DNA of 64,000 nt from JACRCT01 sp049841135 (GCA_049841135.1 JASGHK010000001.1:620001-684000); one strand, 5' to 3'; shown: positions 44,790 through 54,369, numbered from the stretch's first letter. Notes: generated from the sequence alone by a model not told the origin. Numbers and translations are program-made.

Positions 44790-45593
44790 CTACCCCGCCT
44801 TCACCTGGAGCGACTGCGCCATCCGGATCACCAGGCCCCGCGGTGCGAGCTGCGCCGCGAGCGCGCCCAGCTTGTTCCAGAACCCGGTGACGATGGTCCG
44901 GCGCCCGCTCAGCATCGCCCGGTAGCCCAGCCTCGCGACCACGTCGGACTGCATGGTCGGCATCTTCTTGAACAGCGCCGACTCGGTCATCTCCGCGGCC
45001 GCCGCGAAGCCGGTCACCGTGGCCCCTGGGCAGAGCGTGGTCACCGTGACCCCGCTCCCCGCGACCTCCGCCGAGAGCGCCTCGCTGAAGGAGAGCACGT
45101 AGGCCTTGGTCGCCGAGTAGACCGCGAGCATCGGCGCCGGCTGAAACGCAGCGGTCGAGGCCACGTTGAGGATTCGCCCGCGCTTGCGCTCGATCATCCC
45201 GGGCAAGAGGCGCCCGGTGAGCGCGGTGAGCGACACCACGTTGAGCTGGATCATCTCCAGGAGCCGCGCGAGGTCGGCCTTGGCGAACTCGCCCGACTGG
45301 CCGAAGCCGGCGTTGTTGACGAGCACGTCCGGCTTGAGCCCCTGGGCGGCCAGGCCCGCGACCACCGCCTCGACCCCCTCGAGCTTCGAGAGATCGGCGG
45401 GGATCGCCTCGCAGCGGACCTTGAAGCGCTCAGTCAGCTCCTTGCCGATCTCCTGGAGCTTGCCGGCGCTGCGCGCGACGAGGACGAGGTCGTGCCCGTC
45501 GGCGGCCAGCAGCCGCGCCAGGTCGAGGCCGATGCCTCCGGAGGCGCCAGTCACCACGGCGCAGGGACGGGTTGGGACGAGGGAGTCGGTCAT
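44790..45593 (-). CDS. Short-chain dehydrogenase/reductase
   Basis: A 267-residue classical SDR: VVTGASGGIGLDLARLLAAD (NAD(P)-binding), NNAGFGQSGEF, the catalytic Ser in NVASTAAFQP and YSATKAY (Tyr-x3-Lys). LCPGATVTGFAAAAEM is the family's substrate-side loop. Cofactor is likely NADP because of the RSAGK after the second strand (VARSAGK). The substrate is unknown. It is a single gene between repeats and a divergent metalloprotease. Confidence 0.9.
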   Translation of the reverse strand: MTDSLVPTRPCAVVTGASGGIGLDLARLLAADGHDLVLVARSAGKLQEIGKELTERFKVRCEAIPADLSKLEGVEAVVAGLAAQGLKPDVLVNNAGFGQSGEFAKADLARLLEMIQLNVVSLTALTGRLLPGMIERKRGRILNVASTAAFQPAPMLAVYSATKAYVLSFSEALSAEVAGSGVTVTTLCPGATVTGFAAAAEMTESALFKKMPTMQSDVVARLGYRAMLSGRRTIVTGFWNKLGALAAQLAPRGLVIRMAQSLQVKAG

Positions 45594-45688
45594 GAGGTGC
45601 TCTCGAGCGAAGGTGGAATGCGAAGCGCCGGAGACTAGCCGCTCTCACGGCGAGAGCCCACCCCGAATGAGGATGGTAGAGTGCCGCC

Positions 45689-47008
45689 ATGCGACTGCAC
45701 TTCCTGTGGGCCTTCACCGCGGCCCTCCTCCTCGTCTCCTGTGGTCCGAGTGGTCCGGGGCCGTACCAAGTCGTGGTCCTCGTCTACAACTCGGGGGAGG
45801 GGGTGTACGAGCCGCGCACCGTCACGCTCACCACGCCCACCGACATCGCCAAGCTGCAGGGCTCGGTGGCCAAGCTCGTCGGCGGCTCCAAGTTCAATGA
45901 GAAGGATGCGGTCGGCAACACCGTGGCCGAGGCGCTGCAGAACTTCACCAAGAACCCGGGGAGCGACGTCAACGCCTCGTACATCGAGAGCCAGGATCCG
46001 GACACGGGGACCCGTGCGCTGGTGCCGGCGGACTTCCACTCGCTGGCGATGGCGACGACCTACTACAACTTCGAGCGCGCCCACTCCTTCATCACCGAGC
46101 GCATCGGCGGCACCATCAACGAGAAGCGCTACGGCGTGCCCAAGGTCTACTACTTCACCGAGTATGTGTCCTTGGACGGCATCACCGTCACCGACAACGC
46201 GATGTACGCGCCGCTGGCGCAGAGCTTCTTCATCATGCCCTTCCAGACCTTCCAGCAGGTGCCGATGGCCATCAACCACGGCATCGTCGCGCACGAGTTC
46301 GGCCACTCGATGTTCAACTACAACGTCTTCGGCAGCTCGCCCTACCCCGGCGTCCTCGACAACTGGGCAAGCGATTTCGGAGGGACTCCCGGCCTCAACC
46401 TGATCGCCGCCCTCGAGGAAGGTGCGGCGGACGTCTTCGGCACAGGAGCGACCTGCAGCGACGACCTCGTCACCTGCGACACCGAGTTCATGGGCTCGTC
46501 GCTCAACGAGGAGATCCTCAGCGCGCGGCGGGTCGATGGGGTCCACTGCATGACCCAAACGATGTGGGACAACCTCGAGACCCTCGGGCACGAGAACTTC
46601 CTGGACGCGAAGAATTACTGCGAGCCCTGGGGCTGCAACTACACCATCGGCAGCGTCTTCGCCTCGGCGATGTGGGCCGCCAGCCAGGACAAGCCGGTCA
46701 CCGACAAGCTCGGGCAGAGCGGCGCGCGGCGGCAGATGTTCCAGGCGCTCTGGAACGCCGAGGGCGGGGCGAGCGGGTCTACCTCATGGAAGGATCTGGT
46801 CGACTCCGCTCAGGTCCAGTCGCAATTCAGCCTCAAGAAGAGCGCCAGCAGCTCGCTGCCCTCCGTCCTCGACGCGGTCATCGCCGGCGCGGAGGACCCG
46901 ACCCTGAAGAGGGCGCTGTGCAGCGCCTTCATAGACCGCTTCGACCTGGCGCGGACCGACTTCAAAGATTGCCCTGACGCCCAGTCCATGGGCAAGTGCG
47001 CGCGCTAG
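45689..47008 (+). CDS. Secreted zinc metalloprotease-like lipoprotein (HEFGH)
   Basis: A 439-residue protein with a lipoprotein signal (MRLHFLWAFTAALLLVSCG, LVSC). The zinc site is IVAHEFGHSMFNY (HExxH, about residue 205) and the third ligand probably the Glu in AALEEGAADVFGT, about 45 residues later, as in gluzincins. Several cysteines in the C-terminal half suggest disulfides (CSDDLVTC, NYCEPWGCNY). It is likely anchored in the outer membrane facing the periplasm or surface. Family-specific substrate is unknown. The next gene starts 17 bases later. Confidence 0.8.
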   Translation: MRLHFLWAFTAALLLVSCGPSGPGPYQVVVLVYNSGEGVYEPRTVTLTTPTDIAKLQGSVAKLVGGSKFNEKDAVGNTVAEALQNFTKNPGSDVNASYIESQDPDTGTRALVPADFHSLAMATTYYNFERAHSFITERIGGTINEKRYGVPKVYYFTEYVSLDGITVTDNAMYAPLAQSFFIMPFQTFQQVPMAINHGIVAHEFGHSMFNYNVFGSSPYPGVLDNWASDFGGTPGLNLIAALEEGAADVFGTGATCSDDLVTCDTEFMGSSLNEEILSARRVDGVHCMTQTMWDNLETLGHENFLDAKNYCEPWGCNYTIGSVFASAMWAASQDKPVTDKLGQSGARRQMFQALWNAEGGASGSTSWKDLVDSAQVQSQFSLKKSASSSLPSVLDAVIAGAEDPTLKRALCSAFIDRFDLARTDFKDCPDAQSMGKCAR

Positions 47009-47025
47009 CCAGCCGGGAGCCTCTC

Positions 47026-48069
47026 GTGCGACTCCAATCCTTCCTCATCGCCCTGCTCGCCCTGACGCTGGCCGCGCCCGCAACCGGCTTCGCTGCCGAG
47101 GAGCGCCGCAAGCCCCGCCTGACCTCCCCCGAGGAGCCCACCGGGGACGAGGTCGCGCCGTCCAGCCCCACCTCCTCCAAGAAGAAGCGCAAGCACGCCA
47201 CGGCGGTCGAGGACGACTCCAAGCCCGCCGAGGATTCGCCTCCGCCGCCGCCCAAGAAGAAGTCGAACTTTGGCGACGACGACGAGTCTGCGTCCTCCTC
47301 GTCGTCTTCGTCCTCGTCCTCCTCGCCCGCTCCGGCCTCGAAGAAGGTCTCGTCCGACGAGGGCGGTGGTGGCGGCGAAGAGGAGCCCGCTCCCCGCGCC
47401 TCGCGTCGTCGCTCCAGCGACGGCGAAGGCGACGAGGAGAGCCTGCGCGACGACGACAGTGGCCGCAGGAAGAAGACGACGCGGACCGCCGAGGAGGAGC
47501 TCGAGCCCGAGGTCGGCGAGGAGGAGCAGCTCGCCGGCAACGACGAGCCCGGCAACGGAATCGCGGCGGAGTTCGCCTTCGGCGGGCTGTGGATGTCCGG
47601 CGCGACGGGCGGGGCCACCGAGCACTTCATGTCCGGTCTCCTCATCAGCTACCAGATCGGCCGCGCGGCCTTCGCGCCCGAGTTCGAGTTCATGCACGAG
47701 AACCTGATCCTGGAGCTCGGCTACCAGGCCTCGGCGACGAACACCTCCAAGGGCAGCGAGGCGGTGCGGGTCAACTCCGCCACGCACTACCTCACCCTGG
47801 ACGTCCTCTTCGGCTATCCCCTGCCGCCGGTGCTCTTCTACGCGAAGATCGGCCCGGCCCTGATGATCATGCCGGTGACCTACGACGTGCAGGGCGGCAC
47901 GACCTCCTTCACCGGGGTCAAGGGCGGGCTCGTCTACGGCGTGGGCGTGCGCTCCAACTGGTACTTCCACCGCTTCGCCGGTTTCGCCTGGCGCGTGGAG
48001 TTGGTGGGCATCCGGCGCGGCTACCTCGACGACCTGATGTTCACCGTCGGCGCCGGCGTGTGCTTCTAA
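47026..48069 (+). CDS. Outer-membrane beta-barrel-like protein with long Ser/Asp/Glu-rich linker
   Basis: A 347-residue protein beginning at GTG with GGGAG before it; the first 25 residues are a signal peptide (RLQSFLIALLALTLAAPATG). Residues about 30-170 are low-complexity, with a poly-Ser run, Lys-rich and Asp/Glu-rich stretches. The C-terminal 170 residues alternate hydrophobic and polar in a barrel-like way (AAEFAFGGLWMSG, LLISYQIGRAAF, YAKIGPALMIMPVTYDVQGG) and end with aromatic Phe (VGAGVCF), as outer-membrane proteins do. Function unknown; a short barrel with an exposed or periplasmic charged linker is the simplest reading. Confidence 0.65.
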   Translation: MRLQSFLIALLALTLAAPATGFAAEERRKPRLTSPEEPTGDEVAPSSPTSSKKKRKHATAVEDDSKPAEDSPPPPPKKKSNFGDDDESASSSSSSSSSSSPAPASKKVSSDEGGGGGEEEPAPRASRRRSSDGEGDEESLRDDDSGRRKKTTRTAEEELEPEVGEEEQLAGNDEPGNGIAAEFAFGGLWMSGATGGATEHFMSGLLISYQIGRAAFAPEFEFMHENLILELGYQASATNTSKGSEAVRVNSATHYLTLDVLFGYPLPPVLFYAKIGPALMIMPVTYDVQGGTTSFTGVKGGLVYGVGVRSNWYFHRFAGFAWRVELVGIRRGYLDDLMFTVGAGVCF

Positions 48070-48104
48070 AGGGCACTCGCCCCTGCCCCCTCAGCCCTCC
48101 CCCT

Positions 48105-48430
48105 GCCCCCTCCCAGACTGCGGGAGGGGGTTCGTTGGTTGCCTTCGGCGATCCTGGTCGGAGCTCTTCTGCCGCCACGGGTCTCTTTGAGCACCGCCCG
48201 CGCCTGCGACGGTCCTCCTCGATGAACCTGCTCCCCGCGCAAGCAGATGTGCCGGCTTCCATGGGCCGAAGACCTCGGGCACAGCCTGCGTAAGATATGT
48301 CGGCGGTCATCAACATGGACGGCCGACAGGGCGAGGAAGATCAGCAGTCGCGGTACGAAGAGCTCCGACCAAGGTTGCCGAAGGCAACGAGCGAACCCCC
48401 TCCCGCCGTTTGGGAGGTTTGGGAGGGGGC
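48105..48430. repeat. Inverted repeat flanking a decayed gene end
   Basis: The left arm (48105-48169) and right arm (48357-48430) are near-perfect reverse complements over about 65 bases (GGAGGGGGTTCG-TGGTTGCCTTCGGC and its complement, ending in GGTCGGAGCTCTTC). The centre (about 190 bases) holds a decayed copy of the aminotransferase 3' end. Confidence 0.65.
48183..48280 (-). pseudogene. Decayed duplicate of the aminotransferase C-terminus
   Basis: On the minus strand this segment reads EVFGPWKPAHL and later RRTVAGAG, close to EVFGPAGAGHV and EQVVAGAV in the intact gene about 290 bases away. The DNA similarity runs from CTCTTTGAGCACC to GGGCCGAAGACCTC, with indels. It is too short and shifted to be functional. 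Duplication by repeat-mediated recombination is an inference. Confidence 0.5.
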
Positions 48431-48452
48431 AGGGGGGAGGGCCCTCCCGCCC

Positions 48453-49619
48453 TCAGCCGGCCAACGCCTCTTTGAGCACCACCGCGCCGGCGACGACCTG
48501 CTCGGTCGCGCAGCTGAAGGCGAAGCGGACGTGCCCGGCTCCGGCGGGGCCGAAGACCTCTCCGGGCGCGCTGCCGACGCCGCGCTCGAGCAGATAGTCG
48601 GTCATGTCCCACCCGCTCCTGCCACCCTTCCACCCTTCGCCGATGCGCGCCCACAGGTAGAAGGCGCCAGTGGGCTTGTAGGGCCGCAAGAGCGCGACGC
48701 CCTGCACCGCCTCCCAGAGCGCGTCGCGCCGCTTCTGGTACTCGGCGCGCATCGCCCGGGTGTCGTCCTGGGGTCCGGTGATGGCGGCGAGCGCCCCGTG
48801 CTGCGCCACCGAGTTGACGCCGTTGATGGTGCAGCGCAGGAGCTTGGTGTAGCGCTCGGCGATGAGGTCGTCGTTGCAGGCGAGGTAGCCGACGCGCAGG
48901 CCGCTCATCGCGTAGCTCTTGGACATGGAGAAGACGCTGACGACCTTCGGGTAGCCCAGCGACCCGGCGCTGACGTGCTTCAGTCCGTCGAAGAGCACGT
49001 GCTCATAGGCCTCGTCGCTGACCACCCAGAGCCCGTGCCGCTCGGCGACCTTGACGATCGCCTCCAGGTCCTCGCGCGGGAGCACCGTGCCGGTGGGGTT
49101 GTGCGGCGAGTTGATGACCAGGGCCTTGGTGCGCCGGGTGATCGCCGCCTCGACCCGCTCCGGCTCCCAGCAAAAGCCGTGGGCCTCGTCGAGCGGGACG
49201 TGGATGGGGGTGCCGCCGGCCAGGCTGACGTTGTCGAAGGTCTCGGTCCAGGTGGGGCTGGGGACGATCACCTCGTCGCCCGGCTCGAGCAGCGCGCGGA
49301 AGGTCACGTACAGCCCGTTCATCGCGCCGTTGGTGACGAAGACCCGGTCCGGGCCGTTCACCGGGATCCGGTTCTCCTCCACCAGCTTGCGGACCAGGGC
49401 CTCGCGCAGCGGCTTGATGCCCGTCCCGGCGGTGTAGTGGGTGTGGCCCGCCCCGAGCGCGTGCTCCATCGCGACCCGGACGTGGACCGGAATGGAGAAG
49501 GACGGGTCGCCGGACTCCAGGCGATAGACCTTGCGGCCCTTCGCCTGCAGCTCGAGCAGGCGATCGCGGACGCTGACGATGCCCCCCAGCGGGATGCGGT
49601 CGAGCACGTTCTGCGGCAT
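48453..49619 (-). CDS. Class I aminotransferase (AspC-like)
   Basis: PLP-dependent aminotransferase of 388 residues. The PLP-lysine lies in FSMSKSYAMSGLRVGYL (SxSK, about residue 235), the Asn-Pro-Thr of VINSPHNPTGTVLP and the Tyr of SDEAYEHVLF are the usual cofactor contacts, and AFSCATEQ contains the substrate-binding region. Members transfer amino groups between amino acids and 2-oxoacids; Asp, Ala or aromatic specificity cannot be told. The 3' end is next to a repeat carrying a decayed copy of the same end. Confidence 0.9.
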   Translation of the reverse strand: MPQNVLDRIPLGGIVSVRDRLLELQAKGRKVYRLESGDPSFSIPVHVRVAMEHALGAGHTHYTAGTGIKPLREALVRKLVEENRIPVNGPDRVFVTNGAMNGLYVTFRALLEPGDEVIVPSPTWTETFDNVSLAGGTPIHVPLDEAHGFCWEPERVEAAITRRTKALVINSPHNPTGTVLPREDLEAIVKVAERHGLWVVSDEAYEHVLFDGLKHVSAGSLGYPKVVSVFSMSKSYAMSGLRVGYLACNDDLIAERYTKLLRCTINGVNSVAQHGALAAITGPQDDTRAMRAEYQKRRDALWEAVQGVALLRPYKPTGAFYLWARIGEGWKGGRSGWDMTDYLLERGVGSAPGEVFGPAGAGHVRFAFSCATEQVVAGAVVLKEALAG

Positions 49620-49691
49620 GGCACTCCCTCCTGACGCGTCGCCTCGCAGGTTAACCGCTGGCGCGCCTCCGTGCCTTCCGGTGGGCGGGCG

Positions 49692-50046
49692 CTACGGGAC
49701 CTTCGGGGTGCGCACGAAATGGGGCATCTCGAACGGGATGATCAGCGAGAGCTCCACCAGCCCGCGGAACTCGCCCTTCACGTACCAGGGCGCCTGGTAG
49801 ATGAGCTTCTTCACGCCCGCCTTCTCGATGGTGTACGCGTTGGTGCCCTGGGTCTCGAGCAGCTTCTTGAGCTTGGAGCGCGCGGGCTCCGGGTGGCAGT
49901 CGAGCAGGCTCTTGCCGATGAGCTTCCCGGCCGCCGTCCTTCTGGAACGTGGTGGCCGACCGCTCGTTCATCTCGACGATGATCCCGTCTCGGTCACAGA
50001 CGGTGATCGCCGCGCCGAGCTCCTTCATCCAGGTCCCGGGCTCCAT
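49692..50046 (-). CDS. Small PAS-domain protein (one frameshift)
   Basis: A single PAS fold of 117 residues after correction: KELGAAITVCDRDGIIVEMN (core strands), SATTFQKDGGRELIGKSLLD and then HPEPARSKLKKLLE, ending YTIEKAGVKKLIYQAPWYV. The frame breaks at 49920-49926, where GAGCTTC replaces GAGCTC; correcting it gives GRELIGKSLLDC and continues without error to the stop. Stand-alone PAS proteins sense a cofactor or small molecule or bind partners; no output domain is fused. The gene is divergent from the next plus-strand gene. Confidence 0.75.
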
Positions 50047-50154
50047 GTCTGCTCCGAACTCGTACTCTCCCCTCTCAGCGAATCCGGAAAGGGGGCTGGG
50101 GTGAGGTCCGCGCAGCTTGCGGGACGGTCCGTTCCCTGGCAAGCAGTTCGGCGG

Positions 50155-50837
50155 ATGGCACTGCTCACCCTCATCTTCGGCGTCGCCCTGGCTTCGCTCG
50201 CACTGTTCGCCTTGCTGGACGTCCAGCGCACGCGTGCGTGGAAGGCGCTCGCGGCGGTCCACGGCTGGCAATACCTGTCGCGCGAGAGCGGCCTGGGGCG
50301 CTTCGGCCGCTTCCGGGCTTGCCGCTCCGGCGCCGACCACCGGCAGCAGCGCCGCGTCTTCGGCCCGCTCGACGGCGCGCGCGTGGACGTCGCGGAGAAT
50401 CGCGCACCTCGAGCGCGACCTGGTGCTGCGCTCGCGGCGCACGACGCTCCAGACCGCCTGCCTCGTCGAGGATTCGGCGCTGCGACTGCCGGCCTTCTTC
50501 GCCCGGCCGCGCAAGCTGCTGGACGAGCTGGGCCGGCTGGCCAACCTCCAGGACATCCCCTTTCCGGACGATCCTTCCTTCTCGGCCACGGTGCTGGTGC
50601 AAGGCGAGGAGGTCGACGCCATCCGCGCCCGCTTCGATGGCGGCTCCCGAACCTGGTTCGCCGCTCACGCGGCCGACGGCTGGAGCTACGAGGGCGTCGG
50701 CGACGCGCTGCTGATCGTCGCCCCCCGCCCCCTCGACGAGGCGCAGCTGCGCCGGCTCGTCGGCGCCGCGCTGGAAGCTCGCCCGGCTCTTCAAGTCCAC
50801 CCCGGCCCTGCCCACCCATCTGGAGACACCACCATGA
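50155..50837 (+). CDS. Membrane-anchored protein of unknown function (two frameshifts)
   Basis: A 226-residue protein after correction. A hydrophobic N-terminal helix (LLTLIFGVALASLALFALLD) anchors the protein; the rest is soluble, with FPDDPSFSATVLVQGEEVDA in the middle and a strand-rich late part. The frame breaks at 50397-50401 (GAATC for GATC; gives DVAEIAHLERDLVL) and at 50774-50780 (GAAGCTC for GAGCTC; gives ALELARLFKSTP). After correction the stop TGA overlaps the next ATG, as in a coupled operon. No family recognised. Confidence 0.6.
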
Positions 50838-51352
50838 CCGCCTTTCTCGAGCTGGCCCGCGCCCGCAAGTCCATCCGCGCCTACCAGAGCACCCCCGTCG
50901 AGCCCGAGAAGCTCGACGCCGTGCTCGAAGCCGGGCACATCGCGCCCTCCGCCTGCAACCTGCAGCCGTGGGGCTTCGTGGTGGTGACCGACCCGGAGCA
51001 GCGGCGCAAGCTCAAGGCCGTCTACGACAAGGCGTGGTTCTACGAGCAGGCGCCGGTCGTCGTCGCCGTCTGCTGCGAGACCGGCGCGGCCTGGGTGCGC
51101 AAGAAGGACGGCAAGGTTCACGGCGACGTCGACTGCGCCATCGCCCTGGACCACATGACGCTCTGCGCCCAGGACCTCGGCCTGGGCACCTGCTGGGTCT
51201 GCGCCTTCGACCCGGTGGCCGCGCGCGAGCTGCTGGCCCTGCCGGCGGGGGTCGAGCCGGTCGCCTTCTTCCCGCTGGGCTATCCCGCCGAGGCGGGGCG
51301 GCCCAAGCAGCGCAAGGCGCTCGCCGACGTCGTTCACCGCGACCGCTGGTAG
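50834..51352 (+). CDS. Nitroreductase-family flavoprotein
   Basis: A 172-residue FMN enzyme of the nitroreductase fold. RKSIRAYQS (RxSxRxY) near residue 11 and PSACNLQPWGFVVVTDPEQR are the family start; DHMTLCAQDLGLGTCWVCAFDP and FPLGYPAE are the later FMN/dimer blocks. The protein may reduce nitro compounds, quinones or other electron acceptors using NAD(P)H; short members also do dehalogenation or vitamin chemistry. It is translationally coupled with the preceding membrane-anchored protein (ATGA). Confidence 0.88.
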   Translation: MTAFLELARARKSIRAYQSTPVEPEKLDAVLEAGHIAPSACNLQPWGFVVVTDPEQRRKLKAVYDKAWFYEQAPVVVAVCCETGAAWVRKKDGKVHGDVDCAIALDHMTLCAQDLGLGTCWVCAFDPVAARELLALPAGVEPVAFFPLGYPAEAGRPKQRKALADVVHRDRW

Positions 51353-51371
51353 CGGCCGGCTTCCACGCCGT

Positions 51372-51464
51372 CTACGCGTCGCGACGGCGCGCTTCGGGTT
51401 CTCTTCTCCAGACGGTTGCCCACCCCCGGCGCGGAGGCCGGGTACTACGCGTCGCGACGGCGCG
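51372..51464. repeat. 20-bp direct repeat with palindromic core upstream of VWA gene
   Basis: CTACGCGTCGCGACGGCGCG occurs at 51372 and 51445. It contains the perfect palindrome CGTCGCGACG. The copies are 73 bases apart (about seven helical turns) in the promoter-side gap of the VWA gene. The spacing and dyad suggest a possible protein-binding site, but this is only an inference. Confidence 0.6.
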
Positions 51465-51555
51465 ACCGGCTTGACGCTGGCCCGGCCGAGCAGCCGTGCG
51501 CACGTTCCGCCGCAGGGGATGGGGCCCTCGTCGGTCCTGTCCGGGGAGGCGGGCG

Positions 51556-52864
51556 ATGTGGGGGCGGAGCGGGTCGGTGGCGGCGACGGCCGCGGCGGCG
51601 TTGGGCGTCCTGTTCGCGAGCGTCCCCGCGTGGGCGGAGAAGTGCCCGAACATGATGATCCTCCTCGACCGCTCGGGGAGCATGCAGGACCCGCGTCCCC
51701 CTGCGACGAGCAAGTGGACCATCGCCACCCAGGCCATCAACGCCTTCGTGCCGCCGCGCCAGAGCGTGATGCGCTTCGGCCTGTTCGACTTCCCCGGCCC
51801 TGGCACCGACACGTGCGCGGGGGGCGAGCTTCCAGGTCTCGTGCGACTTCTACAACGCCGATGCCATCGCCTCGGCACTGTCGCGGCTCAGCCCATGGCA
51901 GTTCACGCCCACCTCCGCCGCGCTCGACCAGGTGGGCGCGCTGCCCGAGATGAACGACGGCACGCGGCGACGCTTCGTCGTGCTGCTCACCGACGGCGAC
52001 CCGACCTGCCCCGTGCAGGACGCGACCCAGGCCGCCTACGACAGCAACACCAGCCTCGCGGTCGACAGCCTGAACCGGCTGCGCGCCAACGGCGTCGAGA
52101 CCTTCGTCATCGGCTTCGGCTCCGACGTGAGCCCGGCGCGGCTCGACCGGCTGGCGGCCGCCGGCGGCAAGCCGCGCCCGAGCGGGACCTGCGCCAACCC
52201 CGCCAACCCCACCGGGCCGCGCATCCCCTGCCAGTACTACGACGCCAGCGACCTGCCGACGCTCAACGCCACCTTCGACGAGATCGCCTCGGTGGCTCAG
52301 GGCGAGCTGCACGGCAACTCCTGCGACGACTCCTGCTACGGCATCGGCGGCTGCCCGGCGGGCCAGCGCTGCACGCAGAACCTCCAGTCCTACGACCAGG
52401 GCAAGTACCGGCTCAACCTGGGCCAGTGCGTCGAAGATCCGTGTGCGACCGTCACTTGCGGGGCCCTCCAGTTCTGCCGCGACGGCGCCTGCGTCGACGC
52501 CTGCCCCGCGCGCTGCCTCACCGGCCAGTACTGCGACCGCGGGACCTGCGTCGACGACCCGTGCGTCAACGGCTCGAGCTGCGTCTGCCCGCAGGCCTGC
52601 GACAAGTTCCTCGTCTGCCTCTCAGGCACCTGCCAGGACAACCCCTGCCGATACGTGATCTGCCCGACCAAGGCGCCCTACTGCGACCGCGGCAGCTGCT
52701 ACCCCGCCTCCTCGCCCATCGTCTCGGCGGACGCGGGCCGGCCAGACGCAGGCTCGGGGGGCTCGGGCGGGGGCTGCTCGGCGTCGGGAGCGGAGCTGCT
52801 CGTCCCGCTCGCGCTGGCGCTGGCGCCGCTCTTGGCGTTCCGCCTGGGACGCGCGCGCCGATAG
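51556..52864 (+). CDS. Secreted von Willebrand A protein with MYXO-CTERM-like tail (one frameshift)
   Basis: A 435-residue protein after correction. It starts at an ATG after GGGGAGG with a signal peptide (SVAATAAAALGVLFASVPAWA). The VWA domain opens with MMILLDRSGSMQDP, whose DRSGS is the MIDAS metal site, and continues with FVVLLTDGDPTCP. A Cys-rich region follows (CVEDPCATVTCG, CLTGQYCDRGTC). The end GGGCSASGAELLVPLALALAP plus GRARR matches the MYXO-CTERM sorting pattern: Gly/Cys motif, helix and basic tail. The frame breaks at 51826-51832, where GAGCTTC replaces GAGCTC; correction joins CAGGE to LQVSCDFYNADA. Likely processed and anchored at the surface. Confidence 0.82.
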
Positions 52865-52876
52865 AGAAAGACCACG

Positions 52877-53227
52877 TCAGGAGGCCGACGCGGGCTTCGG
52901 CGTGCCGCGCGGACCGAAGAGCGCGACCAGCAGCAGTCCCCAGCAGCCGGCCTGCAGCAGCGACAGCACGCCAGACCAGGCGGCCAGATAGATGCCGACC
53001 TGCGCCACGGACACGCCCCGCTGGTGCAGCGACATCGGCAGCGCGATGCCGATCACCGTGCCGGCCACGCTGAGCAGCAGGCTGCCCATCAGCGACACCA
53101 CCGCGAACAGCGAGGTGCGCGGGTGCCGGTCCCAGCGCACGATGGCCAGGACGATCCCCACCAGCATCGTGAGGTAGATGGGCCCGTGCACGAGCAGGCT
53201 CGAGCCGATGGCGGGCAGGTACTCCAT
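52877..53227 (-). CDS. Small membrane protein, unrecognised
   Basis: A 116-residue protein with three or four hydrophobic segments (SLLVHGPIYLTMLVGIVLAI; LFAVVSLMGSLLLSVAGTVI; IYLAAWSGVLSLLQAGCWGL) and short charged ends. No family recognised. It starts at MEYLPAIG and its 3' end faces the VWA gene end. It lies just after the dCMP deaminase gene on the same strand (26-base gap). Confidence 0.6.
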   Translation of the reverse strand: MEYLPAIGSSLLVHGPIYLTMLVGIVLAIVRWDRHPRTSLFAVVSLMGSLLLSVAGTVIGIALPMSLHQRGVSVAQVGIYLAAWSGVLSLLQAGCWGLLLVALFGPRGTPKPASAS

Positions 53228-53253
53228 GGTCGGGGTCCTCCTCCGCGGCTCGG

Positions 53254-53700
<447 letters not shown>

Positions 53701-53942
53701 TCCCACCTCGGGCCGCCGGCCATGGGGCCGGTGTTTCGGATCGCCGGCCTCGTGCCGGCGTAGTCGCAAAGGCGGGGGAGTCTACTCGGGGCGAGCGCTG
53801 CCCGCTCGGGATTCGAGGATGCGCACCGGGCTGGCCCGGTAGCACCTTTCCGCGGGTGGGCAACCACGGCGACAGGCTCCCGGATGGCGGGGTGGCACCG
53901 CGGTTGCTCGAAGGAACACGGGGCATGCTCCTGGAGGCGTCG

Positions 53943-54347
53943 ATGGCGGCGAAGGCGTGGGTGGTGGCGGCGATGCTGGCGGGGCTTCCTCTCGGTACGG
54001 CCAGGGCCGACGACCCGCCCAAGGACGCAGGGCTGCGCGAGGCGCGGGGGGCCGTCGGCCAGGTGGACAAGGACCGGAACCGGGTGACCTTGGAGCAGAA
54101 CAAGGGCTCGGCGCTCACGCTCCAGGTCGACAAGACGACCACCATCTTCATCGACGGGCGTACGGGCACCCTGGACGAGATCAAGGCCGGCGCCGAGGTG
54201 CGCGCGTCCTACGAGACCAAGCAGGGCGCGAACAAGGCGCAGTGGATTGAGGTGAGCAAGAAGGAGAAGAAGCCCACGACGAGCAAGGAGAAGACGCCCG
54301 AGGCTGCCTCGGAGGCGCAGTCCAGTCCCAAGTCGCCCACGGACTGA
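53943..54347 (+). CDS. Secreted small protein with SH3/OB-like segment
   Basis: A 134-residue protein. The start is the ATG right after GGAGG, which exposes MAAKAWVVAAMLAGLPLGTA as signal peptide. The mature part has alternating strands (RGAVGQVDKDRNRVTL, LTLQVDKTTTIFIDGRTG, EVRASYETKQGANKAQWIEV), reminiscent of DUF5666-like small barrels. The C-terminus is Lys/Ser/Glu-rich (about 35 residues) and probably disordered. Periplasmic; function unknown. Confidence 0.65.
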   Translation: MAAKAWVVAAMLAGLPLGTARADDPPKDAGLREARGAVGQVDKDRNRVTLEQNKGSALTLQVDKTTTIFIDGRTGTLDEIKAGAEVRASYETKQGANKAQWIEVSKKEKKPTTSKEKTPEAASEAQSSPKSPTD

Positions 54348-54369
54348 GTTCCCGGACAGGGACCAGGGC

